NCBI RefSeq assembly: GCF_018866325.1
Contig: NZ_CP076457.1
Location: 5,553,001-5,617,000, forward strand
DNA length: 64,000 bases
Direction: 5' to 3'
Source: Streptomyces sp. YPW6
GTDB taxonomy: Bacteria; Actinomycetota; Actinomycetes; Streptomycetales; Streptomycetaceae
Of the stretch, positions 1-7,875 are shown in pieces. Every line of letters begins with the position of its first letter. Position 1 is the first letter of the stretch. Position numbers and translations under genes: made by a program. Under the pieces are notes generated by a model. It ran no database searches. It was not told where the DNA came from and saw only the letters and a program-made list of their open reading frames with translations.

Positions 1-196
1 CGGTGCCCTCGCTGATCCGGAAACCCGCGGCGAGTTTCGCGTAAGTCGTGTGCTCGCGCAGGTAGACCAGAGTGATGATCGCGCGTTGCGAGGGCCGCAG
101 CTTGCATCGACGGTCACCCTCGCGGGTGACGATCAGCATGGTCACCCACTCCACGAGCGCGTGCGGCAGGTCAAGTGCGGCAGGATAGGGGACCAA
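1..196 (-). mobile_element. IS5-type transposase, N-terminal fragment cut by window edge
   Basis: Read on the minus strand the segment encodes VPYPAALDLPHALVEWVTM followed by a helix-turn-helix stretch ending in KLAAGFRISEGT. This is the usual N-terminal part of Streptomyces IS5/IS1647-like transposases. The only in-frame start after an upstream TGA is a TTG at 196, so the start is tentative. The DDE catalytic part lies outside the window or is lost. A second, more complete but broken relative lies at 6609-7013, with the same LVPYxAxLDxPHxLVE opening. This is probably a remnant. Confidence 0.6.
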
Positions 197-368
197 CGAG
201 GCCTCCGGTCACAGCGGTTGAGACGTCAGACATCTCGAACCACTGCCCGAAGGCCTCGCCTGCTATCCGCCCCTGGCCGTCACCCGATCGGTGACCACTC
301 TGAAGATCCTTGGTGGTTGCCTGAGCCAGTGCACTCACTTGCCCTGGATTTGAATATGCGCCTTCTCT

Positions 369-938
369 CTAACGGGCAAGGAGGCACATGCCGTTGTCCA
401 TTTCCTCTCTTCTGGGTACGGGCGTAGCCCGCAGGATTTTTTCCGCAACCTCCGGTTGTGTGATCACGATATCCGGGACGGTTGGTACCGTCTCGCCGTC
501 GTACAGCATGATCGAATCCCACTGTTCGGGATCAGAGACGCCGTGTCGGTCGACAACCAGGGATCGAGTGGGAATCTGGGGGTCCAGGGCGATATCTTGG
601 AGGGTTGTTTCTGAGAGTCGTGTTTCCTGTGGGTCGAGACCATCGAGCCAGATCGTCTGAATGTCGAACCCCAGTGGGTTAAACGAATACTCATCGACCA
701 AGTTCACGTTGGCTGAGAGCCACCAGTTCACATTGATTGACGCGATTCGGATCGAAAGTAGACGGTCCAGTTCCCTGCGCTCTACGGGGATGTCGTTCCC
801 CTCCACGTCCAGTACCAGAGTAGTGCCCAGCACTGGGTGGGTCAGATGGATTCCGCGCCTCCTGAAGAAATCCACCTGTTTGTCGAGCTTCGAAGCGGAT
901 GTTGATTCCTGATACCAGCGAATGAATCCTTTTGGCAT
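369..938 (-). CDS. Probable immunity protein for the adjacent polymorphic toxin
   Basis: This 189-residue soluble protein has no signal peptide or membrane segment and I do not recognise the family. Its ATG lies 3 bases after the TAA of the toxin gene, so the two are surely co-transcribed and probably translationally coupled. The base composition is clearly more AT-rich than the flanking DNA, as is the 3' end of the toxin gene. That pattern is typical of exchangeable toxin-tip/immunity pairs. The role as an intracellular antidote binding the toxin C-terminal domain is inferred from position only. The sequence is mixed alpha/beta in appearance, with a Trp-rich patch (INVNWWLSANVNLVDEYSF). Confidence 0.55.
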   Translation of the reverse strand: MPKGFIRWYQESTSASKLDKQVDFFRRRGIHLTHPVLGTTLVLDVEGNDIPVERRELDRLLSIRIASINVNWWLSANVNLVDEYSFNPLGFDIQTIWLDGLDPQETRLSETTLQDIALDPQIPTRSLVVDRHGVSDPEQWDSIMLYDGETVPTVPDIVITQPEVAEKILRATPVPRREEMDNGMCLLAR

Positions 939-941
939 GTG

Positions 942-3296
942 TTAGCACTCCGGAAGTGTGAAGATGTGCACGTTCTCTTCCCCGAATGCCTTTTTCGCTT
1001 GCTTGATTGCGGTGTCTGGCGTGTTGTCGGCCAGATAGTAGACGGCATTGACGCCGGCCTGGTCTGCGACGAACTTGGAGATCTTGAGGAGTTTACCAAA
1101 TTTTGCCGGATCCTTGGCCTTGGCGCCGCCACCCACGAAGATGAACTCACCGTTTGGCCCCAGGACGTCGAGGCCGGTTGACCCTACGTTCGGCATGACC
1201 AGCTTGATGTCCTGCCCCCTGGAGTCCTTCGGCACGGTTCCGCCGACCAGGCTCGCGACGTACTCCTCGCGCTTTATGCCAAGATCGCCCGCGTCGTTGG
1301 CGCGCGCTACCGTCAGCGTCGTTGAGCTAGTTGCGTAAAAAGCGCTACGCGCTTCACGCGGGAGCAGCTGAGTGTTCTGCTGAAGAGAGCTATATTCTGG
1401 CTTCTTCTTTGTTTTGCAGAGCTTCTCAATGCTTCTCTTGAGTTTTCTGAGGCGTGTCGACTCGGCAATCTCGTCGATCTTTTTGTTGATCTTTGCTAGC
1501 TTCTTTAGCTTTCCTGACGGGGTCATGGATGCGGCATACTGGCCACACTTGGAGATTCCGGGGTCGTCTATGCACTCTTTCAACTCGTCGACGCTGAAAA
1601 GGAAATCCTTCATGGCATCGGTATAAGCCTTGCGGGCTTCTTCCGCGCCTTCGACGTCTACGTAGGCATCGTCCTTCAGTAGGCAGACCCAGTTTGGCGG
1701 AGCCTTTCCAGTGATGGGCGGAAGGCAGGGTGTCCCCTTCTCCTTTTCTTTCGCCGCCTCCGCCTCTTCCTTCTTCTTTCTTGCCTCTTCGGCGAGTCGG
1801 GCGGCCTCGGCTTCTTCCTTTCGGCGCAGTTCATACGTCGCCTTCCAGGCAGCCGAAGCCTCCTTCTCCGCGTCCTCGGCGCTCTTCCCAGCGGCAGCTG
1901 CGGAAGCGCGAGCCGCATTGGAAGCCGCGTTTGCCTCTCGGGCCGAATCGCGGGCGTAGGAGGCGGAGAACTCGGCGCGGGTGGCGGAGGCCTCCGCCGC
2001 GCTGGCGTCCCGGTTGGCGGCGGCTGCCGCGTTGCGGGCGGTCGTCGCGGACTTCGCCGCGGCGTTGGCGGAGATGGCGGCGGCCTGAGCGGACTTCTTG
2101 GCATCCGCCGCGAACTTCGCCGCCTGGTCGGAGGACTTCTTCGCCTCACCCGCAGCCTCGTTCGCCTCGGCGGCGGCCTTGTTGGCTATCGCCGCGGCCC
2201 GGGCGGCTTCCCAGGCGTTCTGGCGTGCCTTCGCCGCGGTCTGGGAGGAGCCGGCGATCAGCCGTTGCATCTGGGCGATGTGGGTGGCGGCGAGCTGGTC
2301 CTGGCGGTCGGCCATGTACTGGCCGGCCTGGACGAAGTAGTGCAGCAGGTCGGGAGGCCCGGCCAGCGCGATCTTCGCCGCGGACTTCACCTCGGGACCA
2401 CCGGCACTGTGGAGCTGCCCGGCGCGCACCCGCTCGTCCGTGTTTCTGGCGAGGTACTGACCGTTGTTGATGAAGGCGATGAGCGCCTTGGGCGAGCCGT
2501 CCCGCAGCGCGGTTTCCGCGGCCTCCTTCACCCCCGAGTCACCGGAACTGTGGATCTGGCCCACCTGGATCCGGTAGTCGGTGACAGCTGCCTGGTACTG
2601 GCCAACCGTCAGGAATTCGCGGAACTTCCCGGCGTCGTCGTCTTCCAGAACCCCGGTGGCGGCCTTCCGAACGGCCTCGAACGGGCTGTCGTAGGTGAGC
2701 CGCGTGACGCGCTGGCGGAGGTCATCCTGTGAGGCCTTCGTCAGACCATGGCGAACATAGGCCAGCACGTCCTGCTCGGATCCGCTCAGCGCGCGTGCGG
2801 CGGCCTCCTGACTCCACGGCCCCTTGCTCTTGAGAACCTTCAGGGCGAGCTCGCGCCCCTTGACGGCCATCGCGGGCACATCGACGTTGGGCTTGGCCGC
2901 CTCGGTCGCGAGCCGGTCGGCCTCCTTGTCCAACTCACGGTCGTCCCGGAGGAAGGAGCCCACCTGGACGGTGAACTCCTCGGCAGCCCGCTTCTGGTCA
3001 CGTGCCCGTTCGACGGCGGCGGCGGTACGTGAGGCCAGGTCCTCGCTCTCCGTCTCTCGGGCGACGTCGAAGACCTTCTTGGCGGCCGTCACCGCCGCGT
3101 CGGCCGCGTCGGCGGCACGTTTCGCCTCGCTGGCATGTTTGCTGGACTCAGCCGCGGCCTTGGAGGAGTCCCCGGCGTGCTTGGCGGCCTCCTCCGCTGC
3201 GTCCGCGGCCCGGTAGGCGTGGCCGGCGGCGGACTTCGCGGCGTCCCGGGCCTCGAAGGCCGCCGCGGCGGACTTGCGGGCGAGGGCGCCGGACAT
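942..3296 (-). CDS. Polymorphic toxin, C-terminal segment (ALF repeats, Ala-rich coil, nuclease-like tip)
   Basis: The 784 residues from the first ATG contain Ala-rich coiled coil (1-105), a cluster of ALF repeats (about 150-345, e.g. FREFLTVGQYQAAVTDYRI), a second Ala/Lys coil (350-525) and a distinct C-terminal domain (about 530-784). The tip carries LDVLGPNGEFIFVGGGAKAK about 75 residues from the end. This resembles the C-terminal nuclease domains of contact-dependent CdiA-type tRNases; the resemblance is from memory and was not searched. The reading frame is open upstream of 3296 to about 3605 with the same Ala-rich composition. The N-terminal half of the gene lies in another frame at 3533-4834, so this is one gene split by a frameshift. 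The likely immunity gene follows 3 bases downstream. Confidence 0.7.
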   Translation of the reverse strand: MSGALARKSAAAAFEARDAAKSAAGHAYRAADAAEEAAKHAGDSSKAAAESSKHASEAKRAADAADAAVTAAKKVFDVARETESEDLASRTAAAVERARDQKRAAEEFTVQVGSFLRDDRELDKEADRLATEAAKPNVDVPAMAVKGRELALKVLKSKGPWSQEAAARALSGSEQDVLAYVRHGLTKASQDDLRQRVTRLTYDSPFEAVRKAATGVLEDDDAGKFREFLTVGQYQAAVTDYRIQVGQIHSSGDSGVKEAAETALRDGSPKALIAFINNGQYLARNTDERVRAGQLHSAGGPEVKSAAKIALAGPPDLLHYFVQAGQYMADRQDQLAATHIAQMQRLIAGSSQTAAKARQNAWEAARAAAIANKAAAEANEAAGEAKKSSDQAAKFAADAKKSAQAAAISANAAAKSATTARNAAAAANRDASAAEASATRAEFSASYARDSAREANAASNAARASAAAAGKSAEDAEKEASAAWKATYELRRKEEAEAARLAEEARKKKEEAEAAKEKEKGTPCLPPITGKAPPNWVCLLKDDAYVDVEGAEEARKAYTDAMKDFLFSVDELKECIDDPGISKCGQYAASMTPSGKLKKLAKINKKIDEIAESTRLRKLKRSIEKLCKTKKKPEYSSLQQNTQLLPREARSAFYATSSTTLTVARANDAGDLGIKREEYVASLVGGTVPKDSRGQDIKLVMPNVGSTGLDVLGPNGEFIFVGGGAKAKDPAKFGKLLKISKFVADQAGVNAVYYLADNTPDTAIKQAKKAFGEENVHIFTLPEC

Positions 3297-3532
3297 ACCA
3301 GCGGCGCGGTTGGCCTCGTTGGCGTGGCGACGGGCCTGGGCGGCCGCGTAGCGGGCGTCACTGGCGTTGGCACCAGCGGAGGTCGCGTAGTCGCTGGCCT
3401 CCTCGGCCGCGGTCGCGGCCGCCGCGGCATTGCTGGCGGCGCTTCGCGAAGCGTCGGCTGCGGCTCCCGCCGCCTTTGAGGCCGCGCCGGCGTAGGCAGC
3501 TGCATCCGCCGCCTTCTCGGCGCCCCGCGCCG

Positions 3533-4834
3533 CTACCCGCGCCTCCTTGGCGAGCTTGTTCGCCTCGTCGGCGAGACTCGCGTCCGCCGCCGCCGCCGCG
3601 GCGGCGCCGCGGCCCGCGAGGCCGCGTTGGCGGCCGAGGACGCCGCGCTGGCGGCGCGTGCTGCGGCGGTGGCTGCCACCCGGGCCGCCCGGTTGGCGGC
3701 GTTCGCGGCCCCGATGGCCTGGCGTGCGGCAGCGGCCGCGCCACGAGCGGCGTCGGCGGCCCGGCCGGCCGCGTTGGCGGCACGTACCGAGTCCTTCCCT
3801 GCGGCCGCTGTCTCCTCCGCCGCGGTCTTCGCGGCCTCCTTGGCCAGTCGGGAAGCGTTCACCGCTCGCGTCGAAGCGGTCTTGGCTGCGTCGGTGGCTT
3901 GTTGTGCCTGGACCCCGGCGTGAGTGGCCTGCTCGACCAACTGCTCGATGGTGGCCCGCTCCTCGTCCCGGTCGCGTGCCACGAACTGGCCCACTTCCAG
4001 GAACTCGGTCACGTCCGCCGGGGTGCCTCGGAGGGCGACCTTGGCGGCCTCCCGTACCGCCGGACCGCCTTCGCTGTAGATCTGGCCGACTCGGATGCGG
4101 TCGTCCGTTATCCGGGCTTCGTACTGGCCGTTCTCCAGGAACTCGCGCACATCCTCGGGAGTCCCGTTAAGGGCCGCGATGCCGGCTTCCTTCACCCCCG
4201 GTCCACCGGTGCTGATGACCTGTCCGGTCTCCACCCTGCGGTCCTGTTCCAGCGGCGCCTGCCAGCCGTCCAGCAGGAAGGCCCGTAGGTCCTCGTGGGG
4301 GGCCGAGGGGGACAGCGCGGCCTGGGCGGCCTCCTGTACCCCGGGCCCGCCGACGCTGAAGACCCGGCCCGCGTCGATGCGGTCGTCGTGGTGGCGGGCC
4401 TGCTCCAGCTCCACGTCGAGGAAGCGACGGACGTCCTCGTTGCTGCCGATGAGGGCCGCCTCGGCGGCCTCCTTCACGCCGGTGCCGCCGTGCGTCCACA
4501 GCTGCACGACGCGTGCGCGGTCCGCGGCCGTGTCCGACGCCTCGGTGACCGCGAGGGCTGGTGTCGCCCCCAGGAGTCCCGCGAGCATGCTCGCGGGCAA
4601 CAGAGCAGTGCAGAGTGTTCTCAGCCCTGGGAAGTGTCTGACTCGGCTGACTCTTCTCCCCCCTCTCTCGTCAGCTCTCTCCTCTCCGGTTCGAATGGCT
4701 CTGGTACTGGTCGCTCTTGCCGAGCGCGGCTGCCTTATCAACAAGCCAACCCATCTATATCTCGGGCATGTGGTGCATCCCGACCCTGGTGTGAGTGGGA
4801 TCATGGTCGCTGGTAGGATACATATGATTTGCAT
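3533..4834 (-). CDS. Polymorphic toxin, N-terminal segment (signal peptide, ALF repeats)
   Basis: The segment carries a secretion signal (LRTLCTALLPASMLAGLLG followed by ATPALA) and then at least four ALF repeats, of the form GTPEDVREFLENGQYEA ... GGPAVREAAKVAL. These lead into an Ala-rich coil. ALF repeats are known from long exported actinobacterial polymorphic toxins. The last ~25 residues (PPRRRRRTRVSPTRR) are an artefact: after a one-base shift in the GC-rich run at about 3598-3612 the Ala-rich coil continues in the frame of the 942-3296 segment. The start is uncertain. The ATG at 4834 would place ~70 residues before the signal peptide, and no good in-frame ATG/GTG sits next to the GAGAGGGGGGAG purine tract near 4665. 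Confidence 0.65.
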   Translation of the reverse strand: MQIICILPATMIPLTPGSGCTTCPRYRWVGLLIRQPRSARATSTRAIRTGEERADERGGRRVSRVRHFPGLRTLCTALLPASMLAGLLGATPALAVTEASDTAADRARVVQLWTHGGTGVKEAAEAALIGSNEDVRRFLDVELEQARHHDDRIDAGRVFSVGGPGVQEAAQAALSPSAPHEDLRAFLLDGWQAPLEQDRRVETGQVISTGGPGVKEAGIAALNGTPEDVREFLENGQYEARITDDRIRVGQIYSEGGPAVREAAKVALRGTPADVTEFLEVGQFVARDRDEERATIEQLVEQATHAGVQAQQATDAAKTASTRAVNASRLAKEAAKTAAEETAAAGKDSVRAANAAGRAADAARGAAAAARQAIGAANAANRAARVAATAAARAASAASSAANAASRAAAPPRRRRRTRVSPTRRTSSPRRRG

Positions 4835-4884
4835 AAATGAAGCCCGTGTAGGTTATGGGCTTCGGAACGAAAGGGGGGCTGCGC

Positions 4885-5394
4885 ATGCGTTATGCGCGAA
4901 AAGCGTTCTTCGCTGGTGTTGTCGGAGCGGCCGCTACGTTTACCGGTGTCGCGTTCATCGCGGGGTCGCCGTCGGCGGTTGCCGAGGTGCAGTCCGTGGC
5001 GGCCGTCGACGACGCGATGCCTTCGGCTGTTGAGGACTTCTCCTACCCCGGGGCCGACCGGATCTCCGAGGAGCGGGGTATCAAGCTGAAGAGCGGCGAT
5101 GGGAAGCTCCTGTTCGTCGACTGCTCGGTCGGGTACGACGTCTTGGTGGAGTCGCGCGTCGATCGGGCCGGGTACTGCTTCAAGGCGACCGGGAAGCAGG
5201 GGTTCCTGACGATGGAGCTGCCCGGTGCTTACCACATCTGGACCGAGGGGCACCCGGTGCGGGCCAAGCTCACCGCCGAGGGCGAGACGATCACGGTTGA
5301 CGTGCCCAAGAACGGGTTCAAGCCCGTCGGGGAATCCGACAGCAACACCGGCCGCAAGCCCTCGGTCCTGGTCGAGCTGCGTATCACCGGCTAG
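4885..5394 (+). CDS. Secreted protein of unknown function
   Basis: The ATG at 4885 follows AAAGGGGGG at good spacing and is preferred to the ATG at 4855. The 169-residue product begins MRYARKAFFAGVVGAA and has a classical Sec signal peptide ending near GSPSAVAE. The mature part is small, with two cysteines (VDCSVGYD, GYCFKATG) that could form a disulfide outside the cell, and has an Ig-like beta-rich look. It is transcribed divergently from the toxin gene; the AT-rich 4740-4860 segment must hold both promoters. No family is recognised and nothing ties it functionally to the toxin. Confidence 0.65.
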   Translation: MRYARKAFFAGVVGAAATFTGVAFIAGSPSAVAEVQSVAAVDDAMPSAVEDFSYPGADRISEERGIKLKSGDGKLLFVDCSVGYDVLVESRVDRAGYCFKATGKQGFLTMELPGAYHIWTEGHPVRAKLTAEGETITVDVPKNGFKPVGESDSNTGRKPSVLVELRITG

Positions 5395-5844
5395 CGATCC
5401 GGCCACCGTCTACTCAGAAATTTGATGCGCGGTGTGTCAAGGTCTGTCCTGGGTGTCGGAGTAGTAGGGACGGGGGTGACTCGGGAGCCGGGTCAGCTGC
5501 TCGGTGAAAGTGGCCGTGATGGCCTTCTCTCCGTGTTCGTAGATGCCTTCACGGGCCCGAGCGTGCTGAGTTCCTGGGTGTTTTCCATAATTTCTCGACC
5601 GGCTTCCCGGAATGATTGTGCTGTTTCCGGAGACCTTTCTCCGGGTGAATAGCCCTGGTGTGGCTGACTGTTACGTTGGCCGGTGTGCATAACAAGAAAC
5701 TCAGAAATCCCCGTCCGCGCGGAGCGCGGATATCCGCTCTGACGGCGTTGACCGCCACCGGGTCGTTGATGCAGGGCCCCGGCGTTTGCCCGGATCGCCC
5801 CCGCCTGGGCCTGTTGATCATGCTGGCGGGCCCCGGAAGCAGAT
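5395..5844 (-). other. Intergenic region with possible decayed coding remnant
   Basis: No intact gene is seen. On the minus strand one frame ends at a TGA (5437-5439) with a protein-like tail (ATFTEQLTRLPSHPRPYYSD), while an adjacent frame reads FREAGREIMENTQELSTLG. Together these suggest a frameshifted remnant of an unrecognised gene. The region lies immediately left of a broken insertion sequence, which fits general decay. Confidence 0.25.
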
Positions 5845-5907
5845 GAACACGGCACCTGTGGATCATGGAGTTCTCTACGCTGCAAGATCCACGAAGGTGC
5901 CGTGTTC
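5845..5907 (+). promoter_or_regulatory. Stem-loop over the start codon of the ISAs1-type transposase
   Basis: The arms GAACACGGCACCT (5845-5857) and AGGTGCCGTGTTC (5895-5907) pair perfectly, and GGATC/GATCC inside extend the stem after a small bulge. The GTG at 5902 lies in the 3' arm. In insertion sequences such hairpins can block translation of read-through transcripts that start outside the element; that role is inferred here. Confidence 0.5.
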
Positions 5908-6608
5908 GTTCCTTCATCATCCCCTGCCGTCGTTTCCGTCTCTTCGGCGCCCCGCCTGGAGGCCCTCGGCTCGGATGCTGCGCGAGGCCAAGTCCGCGGC
6001 TTCGTTGCCGAGTTCGATTCGGTCACCGATCCTCGCGGGGCGTGCGGGGTGCGCTACCAGGTCTCCTCGCTGTTGGCCCCGGGTGGTCTGTACGAAGACC
6101 CCGGCGGGCCATGACTCCATCACCGCGGCGGCGGAGTGGTGCCGACGTGCGATGCCGGAGGAACTGGCCGCTTTCGGTCCGCCCCACCATCCGTTGCTCG
6201 GCCGGTACCGGATCCCGAGCGAGAAGACGTTGCGCACCGTTCTGGGGCGGCTCGATCCCGGTGAGATCACGCGGCCAGCTACGACCAGCTGCGGCCCCTG
6301 CTGTCCACGGTGGCCCACTCTCCCGAGCCGCTCATGCCTGACGGCGGCATCGAACGCGAACAGCGCCGCGCCCACCGGGCGGCCGCCCGCGCCGAACCGG
6401 TGCGCTCCCGGCGCCGCCGCCTACCTGCGCGAACGCGGCGCCCACTACCTGCTGACCATCAAGAACAACCAGCGCAACCAAGCCCGTCAACTCCACGCCC
6501 TGCCCTGGAAGGAGATCCCCGTCATCCACTGTGACGACGCCCGCGGCCACGGCCGCCACGAACAGTGTCTCGTCCAGGTCGTCACTGTCATCGGCCTGCT
6601 CTTCCGGG
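5902..6608 (+). pseudogene. ISAs1-family transposase, frameshifted and truncated
   Basis: Pieces of an ISAs1-type DDE transposase are visible in different frames: an N-terminal segment (FVAEFDSVTDPRGACGVRYQ), a middle segment (ITAAAEWCRRAMPEELAAFG followed by IPSEKTLRTVLGRLDPGEIT) and a later one (GAHYLLTIKNNQRNQARQL). At least two frame changes and a missing C-terminus make it non-functional. It ends abruptly at about 6608, where a minus-strand IS5-type fragment begins, so one element was probably cut by the other or by a deletion joining both. Confidence 0.7.
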
Positions 6609-7013
6609 GCGGGCGATGACCTGCACGTTCATGCCGTGCTTGCGGTGCTTTTGCGAGTAGTACGGTTCGTCGGCGGCGACGCGGTCGGTGGGGATCAGGG
6701 TGCCGTCAACGGTGACGTGGTCGCCTTCACCGGGGCCGATGAGGGCTTCGTGTAGTCCGGGTGCCCAGGCCGCGAGGATGTCGAGGGTCTTGTCGACGTA
6801 CCGCCAGGCTGTCGCCTGGGATATCCCGAAACCGGCTCCGAGCTGCGAGAACGTCTCGTTCTTCCGCAGGTGAACCAGCGTGAGAAGAGCTTGCTGGAAG
6901 CAGCCGAGCTTGCGCCACCGGGTGTTGCGGGCCCGGCGGCGGTCGTACAGCAGTCAGGCGACATGCTCGACGAGCTCGTGCGGGACGTCGAGCGTGGCTC
7001 GATACGGAACCAA
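6609..7013 (-). pseudogene. IS5-type transposase with internal stop, C-terminus missing
   Basis: Minus-strand translation gives LVPYRATLDVPHELVEHVA, an in-frame TGA (6954-6956), then a well-preserved helix-turn-helix and DDE start (FSQLGAGFGISQATAWRYVD, VTVDGTLIPTDRVAADEPYY). The frame stops matching at about 6609 against the ISAs1 fragment, so the last catalytic residues are lost. It is a relative of the fragment at 1-196. Confidence 0.7.
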
Positions 7014-7266
7014 CAGGGCCCCTTCGGTCGCGGGTGTGTTGAGTGAGATCACCACGCCAACGACCAGGGGTCCTGCCTCGTCACCACACCCGCTGACCAG
7101 CCCATTTCACCCTCCAGCGCAGAATGAAAGAGGCTCAGTTCGTCGAGTTCGCCAATCACGCCGGAGCCCGCCAGATCGAGCGCCCCGTCGACGCGGCCGA
7201 GGCCCCGCACCCGCTCGGCCCAGCCCTCGCCACGTCGTGGCGAGTGCGCCCAGGCCGCGCAGGTAG

Positions 7267-7821
7267 TCCTGCAAGAAGGCCGCGACCCGCCAGAAGATCG
7301 CCGACACCGCTCTGCGCCTCTTCCTGGAACGCGGCTACGACGACGTGGGGATCCGGGACGTGGCCGCCGAGGCCGATGTGGCCGTCACCACGCTCTTCTC
7401 GCATTTCGCCGCGAAGGAGGCGCTGGTCTTCGAGCGCGATCAGGGCTTCGAGCGCGGCCTCGTGCGGGCGGTCACCGACCGGGCGCAGGGCGAGCCGCTG
7501 ATCCCGTCGCTGCGCCGGGAGATCCACGCCCTGGTGCGCCACTGCACGGCGCCCGAGGCCGCCCCGGTCCGGCGTCTGATCGAGTCCTCCCCGGCGCTGC
7601 GGGAGTACGAGGAGTCGATGCGGATGCGCCACGCGGACACGCTGGCCGCCGCCATCGCCGCCGACCTCGGCGTTCCGGAGACGTCGACGGCCTGCCGGAC
7701 CGTCGCGCGGTTCGTGATCGACGCCTACGCGCTGGCCTGCGAGGCGCCCGAGCCGGGGGACGCGGTGGACGAGGTCTTCCGCATGATCGAGGCGGCCTGG
7801 GGCGCCTCGCGCCTCGCCTGA
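7267..7821 (+). pseudogene. TetR/AcrR-family regulator with disrupted 5' end
   Basis: The reading frame encodes a TetR-type DNA-binding domain (ATRQKIADTALRLFLERGYD, then VGIRDVAAEADVAVTTLFSH) and a C-terminal ligand domain. However, an in-frame TAG at 7264-7266 precedes it and no ATG/GTG occurs before the first HTH helix. The first usable start, GTG 7345, would remove helix 1. An indel near 7270 or loss of the original start beside the decayed IS elements would explain this. If functional, the protein would be a shortened repressor. It converges with the MFS pump gene downstream. Confidence 0.6.
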
Positions 7822-7875
7822 CCGTCGGCGGGGCGCCCCCGGCCGGGCGGTCCCGGCGGCCGGAAGGCAGCCCGC

